From G965240465 sp965249525 (GTDB lineage: Bacteria > SAR324 > JACQKK01), in contig OZ252237.1 in NCBI GenBank assembly GCA_965249525.1, positions 1,054,001-1,118,000 on the forward strand: a DNA stretch of 64,000 nt, given 5' to 3'. How positions within the stretch are numbered: position 1 is the stretch's first letter; every line of letters begins with the position of its first letter. Below, piece after piece: positions 51,747 through 60,600 of the stretch. The translations under genes and the position numbers were made by a program. The notes under the pieces were generated by a model. That model searched no databases, was not told where the DNA came from, and saw only the letters and a list, made by a program, of their open reading frames with translations.

Positions 51747-52937
51747 TTAGAGAGACTTCATCAATTGCTCAAATTTGGGAATAGCCCTCTCGGCAGTCTG
51801 TTTGCTGATAGAAAGCGAAAGACGGAAGTGTCCTGGCCCGCCAAATCCGCTGCCTGGGGCAATCAGCAGCCGCTGCTGCAGGGCTTTTTGGGCAAAGATG
51901 ATATCATCAGGGATGGGGGACAGAGGGAAGAGAAAGAAGGCGCCTTGTGGTTTGACGCAGCCAATGCCCAGTTTTTGCAGTGCTGGCAGCAGCAGATCCC
52001 TGATGTCTTGGTAGTGTTGGGAACTGATGGGGTGGTGAAGCATATGGGGCAGGGCACGTTGCAGCAGCAGCGGTGCATTGACGAACCCCAGAGTGCGGTG
52101 TGCGGTGGCAAGTGCTTCAATCAGTTGGTTGTGGTGGGAAATTTGGGGATGGATGGCGATATACCCCAGCCGTTCGCCAGCGATGCCCAGATCTTTGGAA
52201 AAAGAACCCACTATAAGGGTATGGGGATAGAGTGGGGGCAGCCAGGGTGTTTGGAGTCCATCAAACACCAGTCTGCGGTAGGGTTCATCGCTGATGAGGG
52301 GGATGGGTCGCTTCAATTGTTTGGATTTTTGTTGCAGGAGAGAGGCCAGTTCTTTGAGGTCTTTTTCTGGATAGAGAGCGCCGCTGGGGTTGTTGGGGGA
52401 GTTGAGAAGCAGGGCGTAGGTTTGGGGAGAGATGAGTCGTTCCAGTGCTGGGAGGTCTAATTGAAATTCTGGAGTGGTGGGGGCGGTAACCAGGGTGGCG
52501 CCATGGTTGGCAGCATAGGCTTGGTATTCAACGAAGAACGGGGCGGGGGTCAGTACTTGTGAGTTGGGAGGCAGGATGGTTTTGAAGAGGGTGTTGAGTG
52601 CACCAGCAGCCCCGCAGGTGATGAGGATATGCTGGCTTTGGTAGGGAATGTTGGTATGCTGCTGTATCCATTGTGCCACGGCTTCTTTGGCTGCTGGCAG
52701 TCCTGCATTAGATGGGTAGCGGTGCATGCCTGGGGTGGGATTGCTCAGCAGTTTGTTGAGGGCTTGATGCAGCTGGGGTGGTGGTTCCAAGATGGGATTG
52801 CCCAGTGAGAGGTCGCAGACCTGGTTTTCACCGTATTGTGTTTTGAGTTTCTGGCCGGCTTCAAACATACGGCGTATCCAGGAGGATCGCTGAAGGGCTT
52901 GCTGCATGTCTGGCGAAACCAGGGAGGGTGTTTTCAT
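51747..52937 (-). CDS. Class I/II pyridoxal-phosphate aminotransferase
   Basis: A 396-residue fold-type I aminotransferase. The cofactor Lys248 lies in VGSFSKDLGIAGERLGY, the phosphate-binding and stacking regions are GAAGALNTLFKTILPPN and LLNSPNNPSGALY, and the Arg binding substrate carboxylate is in HFRLSLSIS. It resembles aspartate/aromatic aminotransferase-like proteins; the substrate cannot be decided. Its start overlaps the stop of the upstream membrane protein gene by 4 bp, so they are coupled. The coding strand is strongly C-rich, in contrast with the 5' part of the upstream gene. Confidence 0.9.
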   Translation of the reverse strand: MKTPSLVSPDMQQALQRSSWIRRMFEAGQKLKTQYGENQVCDLSLGNPILEPPPQLHQALNKLLSNPTPGMHRYPSNAGLPAAKEAVAQWIQQHTNIPYQSQHILITCGAAGALNTLFKTILPPNSQVLTPAPFFVEYQAYAANHGATLVTAPTTPEFQLDLPALERLISPQTYALLLNSPNNPSGALYPEKDLKELASLLQQKSKQLKRPIPLISDEPYRRLVFDGLQTPWLPPLYPHTLIVGSFSKDLGIAGERLGYIAIHPQISHHNQLIEALATAHRTLGFVNAPLLLQRALPHMLHHPISSQHYQDIRDLLLPALQKLGIGCVKPQGAFFLFPLSPIPDDIIFAQKALQQRLLIAPGSGFGGPGHFRLSLSISKQTAERAIPKFEQLMKSL

Positions 52938-54853
52938 GGGTTTCTGGGAGGGGGTGCCAGGTAGTATCCCTTGGCGGGACTGCCAGCTTGGCGCATAAGA
53001 ATGCGGCGGGATAAATCGTTAGATGTTCCAAAGTTGGTACGATTGAGGCAGGGAGGAGTTGCTGCACTACAAATAAAGAAAACCCTGTTTCCCCCACTTC
53101 TTATCAGTGCCTCCCGATAGAAAGCCCCTGGCTGTGTGGGGATAGACACCAGGCGGGTGGGAAATCGTGGGAAGTCTGCAGGTTTAAGCGCAGCTGGCAG
53201 ACCCTTGGCGACTTCTGCTGCCAGCATAATGAGGGCCAGCACCAACAGGGTGGGTGCAACCCAAGTGGGGATGATTTTCTCAGGCAGTTTTTGGGCAAGC
53301 CAGGGCGCCAAGGAAGCAGCCCATAAAGCCCAAAACAGTCCCAGAATGTGCCGATAGTCCGGTGCCAGCACAAACCACCACAACACGCCCCCCAGGCACA
53401 TCCCCATCAGCAGACGATGACCTGCCAGCAGGCTGCGCCACTGCCGTCTCCAGAAAATCCACAACAAGCCGACCGCTGTGGACAGCACCAGCAACAGCCG
53501 ATGACGGCTGTTGAGAAAACCACGGGTTTTGAGACCTTGGGTATCGGTATAACCCAGCAGCCAGGGGCGGAAGCTGATGACCACTGCTTTGAGCCAAGAA
53601 CCTTCAGTCAAAGACTGCGATAGTTGTGGCGGCAAACCACTCAGCGTGGTAGGCACCCTGCTAATACGCCTGATTCCTTTCAAGGTAGATGAACCCACAT
53701 GTGGAGGCAGCGACCAGTCCCCCCCCAGATGAAACTTCTCACTAGGCCAATGCAGCCAGCCAGACAGCACATACTGATGGACATGCAGATTCACCGCCAT
53801 CCATATGGGCAGCAGCAAGGCTGCTGTCAACAGCTTTAGCTTTCCCAGCTTCGGCTGTTCCAGCTTGGGCTGTTCCAGCTTGGGCTGTCCCCTGGGTGCT
53901 GCTGACCGCTTCCAGCGCAGGTGCCATCCACACCACACCAAAAAACCCAGCGCCACTGGCAGCATGATAATCTTGGAGGCCACAGCTGCTGCTGCCATCA
54001 CTCCTGCCACCATCAGCCCCGCCACATCTGGCACCTGCGCCCCATCCTTGTCCTGAGCATGCTTATTCTGGGCATGCTTATTCTGGGCATCCGCCAGCAG
54101 CCACTGTAAAACCATCACCAGTGCAAAGCAAGCCGTACCCAAGTCACGGCTGAGGGAATGCAGTTCGGTTTTGCCCAAAAAATACAAGGGAAACAGCAGC
54201 GACAGCAGCAAATATGCCCGCAGTCGCAGCTCGCCCACGCCACCCCTTCCCTCTCGCACCCGCAGCAGATGCAAATAATTCCAACCCAGCATCAACAACA
54301 AAAAACTGTTCAACAACCCCCCAAAGCCCCAGCGCCACCAGCCAAAAGCCCAAGGCGCAGACAGCAAAAAGGAAACCGTCGCCTGGCTGAATAGTGGACT
54401 GAACAAAGCTGCCCCCTGAACCAAGGGCCACTGGTGCGCCCACAAAACACTCTGCGCATGGTAGCCCAGGCTGTCATACAAATCGGTTGCCCGAGAGGCT
54501 GCCAGCAATATAGCTGCACCCCACAAAGCTGTCCCCAGCAGCCACCAGCCATGACCCCTCGCAGGTCGCATCCAGCCCAAACCCCTTAACGCATCCCTTG
54601 CCTCATGACGCCAGACTGCCAAAATCACCAATGACGCCACCCCCACACCCAGCAGCACCCATTGATTCAACGCCAGCCAATAATGCAGTGTCTGAAACAC
54701 CACCAGCGAAACCCCCAGCCCCATCCACACACAATGAAAGGCATCAAAAGGCTGCCTGATGGGCAGCCAGCGGGCAGCCAGCCGAAAGCTCAGCAAGCCA
54801 AAGGAAAAAAACCATCCTGCATACACCACCCAAGCCAAAAAAGTCAGCAGCAC
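52934..54853 (-). CDS. Polytopic membrane protein, LIC_10190-like (putative glycosyltransferase-like)
   Basis: A 639-residue protein with about fourteen hydrophobic helices. The loop RATDLYDSLGYHAQSVLWAHQWPLVQGAALFSPLFSQ resembles the LIC_10190 family and polyprenyl-phosphate sugar transferases, where an Asp in the first periplasmic loop is catalytic. The assignment is tentative. Two loop segments carry tandem repeats: NKHAQ (15 bp units near 54050) and KLEQP (15 bp units near 53860), both in frame. The C-terminal 100 residues are periplasmic. Its 5' end follows a 13-bp tandem array. The coupled aminotransferase gene may supply or use the same sugar or amino acid. Confidence 0.72.
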   Translation of the reverse strand: MLLTFLAWVVYAGWFFSFGLLSFRLAARWLPIRQPFDAFHCVWMGLGVSLVVFQTLHYWLALNQWVLLGVGVASLVILAVWRHEARDALRGLGWMRPARGHGWWLLGTALWGAAILLAASRATDLYDSLGYHAQSVLWAHQWPLVQGAALFSPLFSQATVSFLLSAPWAFGWWRWGFGGLLNSFLLLMLGWNYLHLLRVREGRGGVGELRLRAYLLLSLLFPLYFLGKTELHSLSRDLGTACFALVMVLQWLLADAQNKHAQNKHAQDKDGAQVPDVAGLMVAGVMAAAAVASKIIMLPVALGFLVWCGWHLRWKRSAAPRGQPKLEQPKLEQPKLGKLKLLTAALLLPIWMAVNLHVHQYVLSGWLHWPSEKFHLGGDWSLPPHVGSSTLKGIRRISRVPTTLSGLPPQLSQSLTEGSWLKAVVISFRPWLLGYTDTQGLKTRGFLNSRHRLLLVLSTAVGLLWIFWRRQWRSLLAGHRLLMGMCLGGVLWWFVLAPDYRHILGLFWALWAASLAPWLAQKLPEKIIPTWVAPTLLVLALIMLAAEVAKGLPAALKPADFPRFPTRLVSIPTQPGAFYREALIRSGGNRVFFICSAATPPCLNRTNFGTSNDLSRRILMRQAGSPAKGYYLAPPPRNP

Positions 54854-54863
54854 CGCCTGTCTC

Positions 54864-54945
54864 CCTTATATTTACACTTATATTTGCACTTGCTATTTGT
54901 ACTTGCTATTTGTACTTGCTATTTGTACTTGCTATTTGCACTTGC
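54864..54945. repeat. Tandem array, 4-6 x 12-13 bp, upstream of the membrane protein gene
   Basis: Copies of ACTTGCTATTTGT start at 54888, 54901, 54914 and 54927, with two shorter variants from 54864. The array starts 10 bp from the ATG on the minus strand, so it forms the 5' leader or promoter of the membrane protein gene. Confidence 0.95.
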
Positions 54946-55066
54946 CGAATACACTGCCGAATACGCTGCGGTATCTAGTCTTGCACCCAGACGCAGACTA
55001 CTGCATGCCTCCCTCCCTTAGCAAGCATTTCTGCTGCTGTCAAGCTGCCGAAACAGGCAAAGTTTT

Positions 55067-55945
55067 TCAGGGGGAAGTGCGCTGATTCAACCAGTCAATA
55101 CACTGTTTTCTCCAGGGAGAATCATCCCCCAGCAAGGGTTCTAAGTGCGAGGAATCAGCTATCAGCCAGTAGTTTTTGTCCTGGGCTGCTGAGGCCTGGA
55201 ACAGTCGCTTGCTGTGGTATGGCAAGACCAACACATCCAGCTGCGATTGCATGATCAAGGTAGGCAGGCGGAGGGTGGCAATCAATTTTTCAGGGGAAAG
55301 CCGTTGAGAGACCAGCAGAGGTACCAAAGGCAGCAAGGGTTTGGTGAACCAATGGGAACGGAGTACATCACGGGCGACGGTGCGCCAGTCGGCAAAAGAG
55401 GATTCGATGATGAGTGCCTGTGCTTGGTGCCTGCCTGCAGCCAGGGCAGCGATGGCAATGGCGCCGCCGATGCTTTGTCCGAAGACAACCAGGGGCAGAT
55501 TGTTTTGCTGGGCATGCTGTGAGGCGAGATCAAGTGCGGCCAGGGTGTCTTGGAGGGCATTGAAGCGGGTGGGTCTGCCGTTGGAGCTGCCGAAGCCTTG
55601 GTAGTCAAACATCAACACCGACCAGCCTTGTGGGGGCAGCCAGTGGACGAAATCCATATGGCAGGAGATATTGCCGGCGTTGCCGTGGCAGTGCAGCAAA
55701 ATACCGCGGGGTTGATTTGCATGCAGCCAAAGGGCATCAAGAGTAGCATTTCCGCTGGAGAGTTGAACAGTATCCAGCTGTTGCCAGAGGTCCTCGGGCG
55801 AGCAATAGCTGATGTTGTTGGGATAGAAGAACAGAGCTTCACCGCCTAAGTGAAAGATTTTCCACAGGGTGCGGCTGCCTTGTTTGAGAAAATATTTTAA
55901 GCGTGAGAGTCGTTTGGAGGAGTAGGTGCGGGGAAAAACGGACAT
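55067..55945 (-). CDS. Alpha/beta hydrolase (YfhR/BEM46-like)
   Basis: A serine hydrolase of 292 residues. The oxyanion block GILLHCHGNAGNISCHMDFV is typical of the BEM46/YfhR group, followed by LMFDYQGFGSSNGRPT. The nucleophile Ser158 lies in VFGQSIGGAIA; the acidic residue is likely Asp in MQSQLDVLVLPYHSK, and the His in ADSSHLEPLLGDD. There is no clear signal peptide. The substrate is unknown; thioesters or short acyl esters are possible. The start is inside the 3' end of ribF (49-bp overlap), so translation may be coupled to it. The coding strand is C-rich. Confidence 0.87.
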   Translation of the reverse strand: MSVFPRTYSSKRLSRLKYFLKQGSRTLWKIFHLGGEALFFYPNNISYCSPEDLWQQLDTVQLSSGNATLDALWLHANQPRGILLHCHGNAGNISCHMDFVHWLPPQGWSVLMFDYQGFGSSNGRPTRFNALQDTLAALDLASQHAQQNNLPLVVFGQSIGGAIAIAALAAGRHQAQALIIESSFADWRTVARDVLRSHWFTKPLLPLVPLLVSQRLSPEKLIATLRLPTLIMQSQLDVLVLPYHSKRLFQASAAQDKNYWLIADSSHLEPLLGDDSPWRKQCIDWLNQRTSP

Positions 55946-56883
55946 GTTAGGGGCAGAGGAGGGAGTTTGGTGAGGATTTGCTTGGCTTGTTGGCAGTCTG
56001 TTAGCAGTTGATTGGCCAGATTTTCAGCAGATGAGAAGTGACGTTCTGGGCGCAGAAATTGCCTGGGAACAATTTCTATGGTTTCTCCATAGCAGTTTTG
56101 GGAGAAATCAAATAGATGTGCTTCTAAGATGATTTCTTGCTGTTGAAAGGTGGGTCTGCTGCCATGGTTGCAGATGCCTTGGTAGCATTGGTTGTGGAGG
56201 TATATGTGTGAGGCAAAGACCCCCTGAGAAAGTGCGATGGGGCTTTCTAAGTGGAGGTTCATGGTGGGGAAACCCAGCATGCGTCCACGTTTGCTGCCAG
56301 CTTGGACACCACCGAGGATGCTGTAAGGTCGTCCCAGCAATTGGGCTGCCTGGGAAAAGTGTGAGGCAGCAATTTCGCTGCGAATAACAGAACTGCCCAG
56401 GGCATGCTGTTGAAAGCGCATAGAGGGTATCACCTCAACGGCAAAACCGACTGCTTGACCTAGGCGAGAAAGCATATCTGCACTGCCTTGACGCTGATGA
56501 CCAAAACGAAAGTCCTGCCCCACCAGTACTTTGAGGGGATTGAAGTGCTGGTGAAGTATTTGCTCTACAAAAGCAGCAGCATCCATGGCAGCCAGTTGGG
56601 GAGTGAAGGGTATCTGCCACACTTGCTGCACACCCAAGGCTTCCAGCAGCAGCCATTTGTGGTCTTGGGTGGTGATCAGGGGGGGAATTTTTCCTCCCAG
56701 CACCGCCAGAGGATGGGGATTAAAGGTAAGGATAGCAGCCAGGGCGTTTAACTCTGAGGCAGTCTTGGCAACCTGCTTGATGAGTTGTTGGTGTCCGGGG
56801 TGGATGCCGTCAAAATTGCCGATAGTCAATACCCGCCTTTGTTGCTGAAGAGAGGTACTAAGACTGAAGGGTAAAATATCCAT
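55897..56883 (-). CDS. ribF: Bifunctional riboflavin kinase/FAD synthetase
   Basis: RibF phosphorylates riboflavin to FMN and adenylylates FMN to FAD. The 328-residue product has the nucleotidyltransferase start VLTIGNFDGIHPGHQQLI, the second motif VGQDFRFGHQRQGS, and the kinase part GSKRGRMLGFPTMNL with the catalytic Glu region ICNHGSRPTF. I use the ATG at 56883 because the core starts right after, as in E. coli; the open frame goes up to 56919. The neighbouring genes ileS and lspA, common downstream in gammaproteobacteria, are not here. No FMN riboswitch was seen. Confidence 0.95.
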   Translation of the reverse strand: MDILPFSLSTSLQQQRRVLTIGNFDGIHPGHQQLIKQVAKTASELNALAAILTFNPHPLAVLGGKIPPLITTQDHKWLLLEALGVQQVWQIPFTPQLAAMDAAAFVEQILHQHFNPLKVLVGQDFRFGHQRQGSADMLSRLGQAVGFAVEVIPSMRFQQHALGSSVIRSEIAASHFSQAAQLLGRPYSILGGVQAGSKRGRMLGFPTMNLHLESPIALSQGVFASHIYLHNQCYQGICNHGSRPTFQQQEIILEAHLFDFSQNCYGETIEIVPRQFLRPERHFSSAENLANQLLTDCQQAKQILTKLPPLPLTCPFFPAPTPPNDSHA

Positions 56884-57057
56884 GCTGTTAAGAGGAGGGC
56901 GGTAAAAAAACCCATACAAAAGCTAACATGACCCATGAATAGAGAAATTACACCGCAAAAAATAAAAAAACAAAAAAGCAAATAAAAGGCATTGTTTTTT
57001 ATCAGCAAGATACAGTATATTATGCTCAAGCCTTGTTCCAGCTATTTTAGTACAGTA

Positions 57058-57086
57058 TTGACAGTATTTTGATAAAGTTTATAGAT
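57058..57086 (+). promoter_or_regulatory. Predicted promoter for rpoBC
   Basis: TTGACA at 57058-57063 is a perfect -35 element. TATAGA at 57080-57085 follows after 16 bp (or ATAGAT after 17 bp). A start near 57092 would leave a leader of about 550 nt before rpoB. Confidence 0.55.
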
Positions 57087-57196
57087 GTCATGTTATAAGA
57101 TGTCATGCTTATGGTCACAAGACAGCAGCTGTGGTCCAGCAAGCAACTCCACAAGCAACCCCACAAATATCCCCACAATTATTTTGGCAGGCAGCC

Positions 57197-57412
57197 TTAC
57201 CGACCAATTTCAGCTGCAAGCCTCTTGAAAGCAGCACCAACCACTGCAAATATATTGCAGCCACCATAACAAGCCGTCCCAGCAGTTCTTAGGGGCTGAA
57301 AAATTTCTGCATTAATATCTTCATCAATAATATCTTCATTAATAGCAGCCATAGTGCCAATTTCAATACATGATACGCACTTTATTTTGTGATCTTGTGG
57401 TAAAATTTGCAT
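57197..57412 (-). CDS. Possible small cysteine-containing peptide
   Basis: A 71-residue open frame on the strand opposite to the rpoB leader. Its N-terminal half is acidic (NEDIIDEDINAEIFQPLRTAG), and the C-terminal half reads TACYGGCNIFAVVGAAFKRL, short, hydrophobic and with two cysteines spaced by three residues. An acidic leader followed by a short Cys/Gly core is like some ribosomal peptide precursors, but no modification or export gene is nearby. The start context is weak. An internal ATG at about 57355 would give a 51-residue form. I include it at low confidence. Confidence 0.35.
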   Translation of the reverse strand: MQILPQDHKIKCVSCIEIGTMAAINEDIIDEDINAEIFQPLRTAGTACYGGCNIFAVVGAAFKRLAAEIGR

Positions 57413-57645
57413 CTTTTTTTACAAGCTCTCTCAATACAACCATCTTCTGCTTCAAAAAATAGAGGCAGCATGATTGTACCCCCCGCATACAGACTGTATG
57501 CTACCACAAGCACCCTCATCTATTGCCCTTTTCATCAAAATCATTAAAATTAACTAAAACAGCCAGCTAAAACACTATCTCCTGCAACCTATCCCCTACC
57601 TGCATCCGTCTCTATCTTAGTCCCCTCGCTTCCGCTTAAATAAAC

Positions 57646-60600
57646 ATGCCCAACAAAATCACCACCCCCAAAAACTCCAACCCATCCCCAAAATCCAATC
57701 CCAAAACAAAAGCCGCCGCCAAAAAAACCTCCAACGGCAGCAATGGTTACAGTAAATTCCAGCACCGCGTACGCAGTTCGTTCGGACGTATTGACGCCCC
57801 CCCCATGCCGCACTTGCTGGATATCCAACTGCGCTCCTTCCAGCAATTTCTCCAACTGGAAACCCATCCTGACCAACGTAAACCTATGGGACTGGAAGGC
57901 ATCTTTCACTCCATGTTCCCCATCTCCGACTTCACCAACTCCTCCACCCTCAGCTACGTCCACTACACCCTCAGTGAACCCCACTACACAGAAGATGAAT
58001 GCCGCATCCGTGGAGTAACCTATTCCCGTCCGCTGCGCATCGCTCTGCGCCTGATTCTCTGGGAAAAAGAAGTCCCAGGAAAAGAACGCGGCATCCGCGA
58101 CGTCAAAGAACAAGATATCTACCTAGGCGAACTCCCCATGATGACCGACCAAGGTGCATTCATCATCAATGGCACCGAACGCGTCATCGTCAGCCAAATG
58201 CACAAAAGCCCAGGAGCATTCTTTGTCCATGACAACACCAAAAGCAGCAGCGGAAAAAAATTCTACTCCGCCAGAATCATCCCCCAACGCGGTTCCTGGG
58301 TGGATTTTGAGTTTGACAGCAAAGAAATTCTCCATGTACGCATTGACCGTAAACGCAAATTTCCCGCCACCCTGCTGCTGCGCTCCATGGGGCATACCGA
58401 ACAAGACCTGCTCAACCGCTTCTATTTCACCCAAGAAATAGACCTCTCACAAGCACTGAAAAAAGAACCAGAAAATCGCATCTTTTACAAGAAATTTGAT
58501 GCCAAAAGCTTGCTCAAGCAAAAGATCTTACTGGATATCAAAGACCCCAAATCCAAAGAAATACTGGCACAAAAAGGCAGACGCATCACCCAGGTCATGC
58601 TGCGCAAACTGGAACAAGCAGGCTTGAAACAAATCCCCACCACAGCAGAAGAAATTGTGGGAGCCTATCCGTCTGAAAACATCTTGGATGAAAATGGAGA
58701 AATCCTGGCTGCCCTCAACACCGAAATCACCCCAGAAGTGTTGGAAAAAATCTTGCAAGCAGAAATAAAAACCATCTCTTTATTGAGTACTGGGGACCAC
58801 ACCGTGGGGGAATCCCTGCGTAAAACCTTGGCGATGGACGGCTTGAAATCACCCCAAGAAGCCATGATTGAACTCTACAAGCGCCTCAAACCAGGAGACC
58901 CGCCCACCCTAGAAAGTGCGCGCAATTTGCTTAACAGCCTCTTCTTCAATCCAGAACGTTACAGCCTCTCACGGGTGGGGCGATTGAAACTCAACAAAAA
59001 ACTGGGCATGCAAGAAGACCTAGACCACACTGTACTCGTCCCAGAGGACATCTTCAAAACCGTGGAATACCTGCTGCACCTCAAAGAAGGCGAAGGCACA
59101 GTAGATGATATTGACCACCTGGGCAATAGACGGGTACGCAGCGTGGGAGAATTGCTGGAAAATCAATTCCGCGTGGGACTGGTGCGCATGGAACGCTCCA
59201 TTAAAGAACGCATGAGCATGCAAGAAGCCGACTCCATGATGCTGCACGACATCGTCAATGTAAAGCCAGTATCTGCTGCCATCAATGAATTCTTTGGCAG
59301 CAGCCAATTGTCACAATTTATGGACCAAACCAATCCGCTGGCAGAAATCACCCACAAGCGACGCTTAAGCGCACTGGGTCCGGGCGGTCTCACCCGAGAA
59401 TGGGCAGGCTTTGATGTACGCGATGTACACACCTCTCACTATGGACGCATTTGTCCCGTAGAAACCCCAGAAGGCCCCAACATTGGGCTGATTGCTTCCT
59501 TGGCTATTTATGCTTCCATCAATGAATTCGGTTTTATTGAAACCCCCTACCATCGGGTGGAAGGGGCACGGGTGCTGCCCGATGTCAGCCTGCTGTCCGC
59601 AGTAGAAGAAGACCAATTCAAAATTGCCCAAGCCAATGCGCCTTTGGACAAGCAGAAAAAGTTTGCATCCCCGCTGCTTTCTTCTCGCCACAAGGGCGAA
59701 TTTGAAATGATTAGTGCAGAAGAAATTGACTACATGGATGTGGCACCCCATCAATTGGTTTCTGCTGCTGCTGCGCTTATTCCTTTCTTAGAACATGATG
59801 ATGCCAACCGCGCCCTGATGGGTTCCAACATGCAGCGTCAAGCCGTACCTTTAATCTCCCCCAAAGCACCCCTGGTAGGCACAGGACTGGAAAGCAAGGT
59901 CGCCGCCGACTCTGGCGCCTGCCTGGTGGCACGTCGTGCTGGTGTCATCAACCGCATAGATGCTGCACGCATCATCATTCAGGCGGATAGAACCTCCCAC
60001 TCCTCCGCTGCCGACAACAAACCCAATGTGGATATCTATCACCTCTCCAAATTCCGCAGTTCTAACCAGAATATTTGCATCAACCAGCGTCCCATCGTCA
60101 AGGTGGGACAGCATGTAAAGGCCGGCGATATCATCGCTGACGGCAGCTCTTGTGATAAAGGCGAACTGGCTTTGGGACAAAACATGCTGGTGGCCTTTAT
60201 GCCCTGGAACGGCTACAACTTTGAGGATTCCATCTTGGTTTCTGAGCGCGTGGTGCATGATGATCTGTTCACCTCTATTCACATTGAAGAACTGGAAGTG
60301 GTCTCACGAGAAACCAAGCTGGGCAAAGAAGACTTGACGCGCGACATCCCCAATGTGGGTGAAGATGCTTTACGCAATTTGGATGAAAGCGGCATTATAC
60401 GCATTGGCACCTATGTCAAGCAGGGCGATATTTTGGTGGGGAAAGTAACCCCCAAGGGCGAAACGCAGCCCAATCCAGAAGAAAAGCTGCTGCGAGCGAT
60501 TTTTGGAGAAAAAGCCGGCGATTTTAGAGATACCTGTTTGCGGGTGTCTCAAGGCATTGATGGGGTGGTCATCAATGTGGTGATTTTCAACCGCAAGGGT

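Larger units (their letters stand above)
56884..57645. other. 762-bp region between ribF and rpoB
   Basis: An AT-rich divergent intergenic region. It holds a likely promoter for rpoB (57058-57086), a minus-strand small open frame (57197-57412), and a direct repeat AGATGTCATG at 57082-57106. No ribosomal protein gene (rplJ, rplL) lies here, although these usually precede rpoB. Confidence 0.8.

Noticed and set aside
56884..57057. FMN riboswitch upstream of ribF
   Set aside because: The conserved FMN-element blocks were not seen; the region is AT-rich and lacks the expected G-rich motifs.
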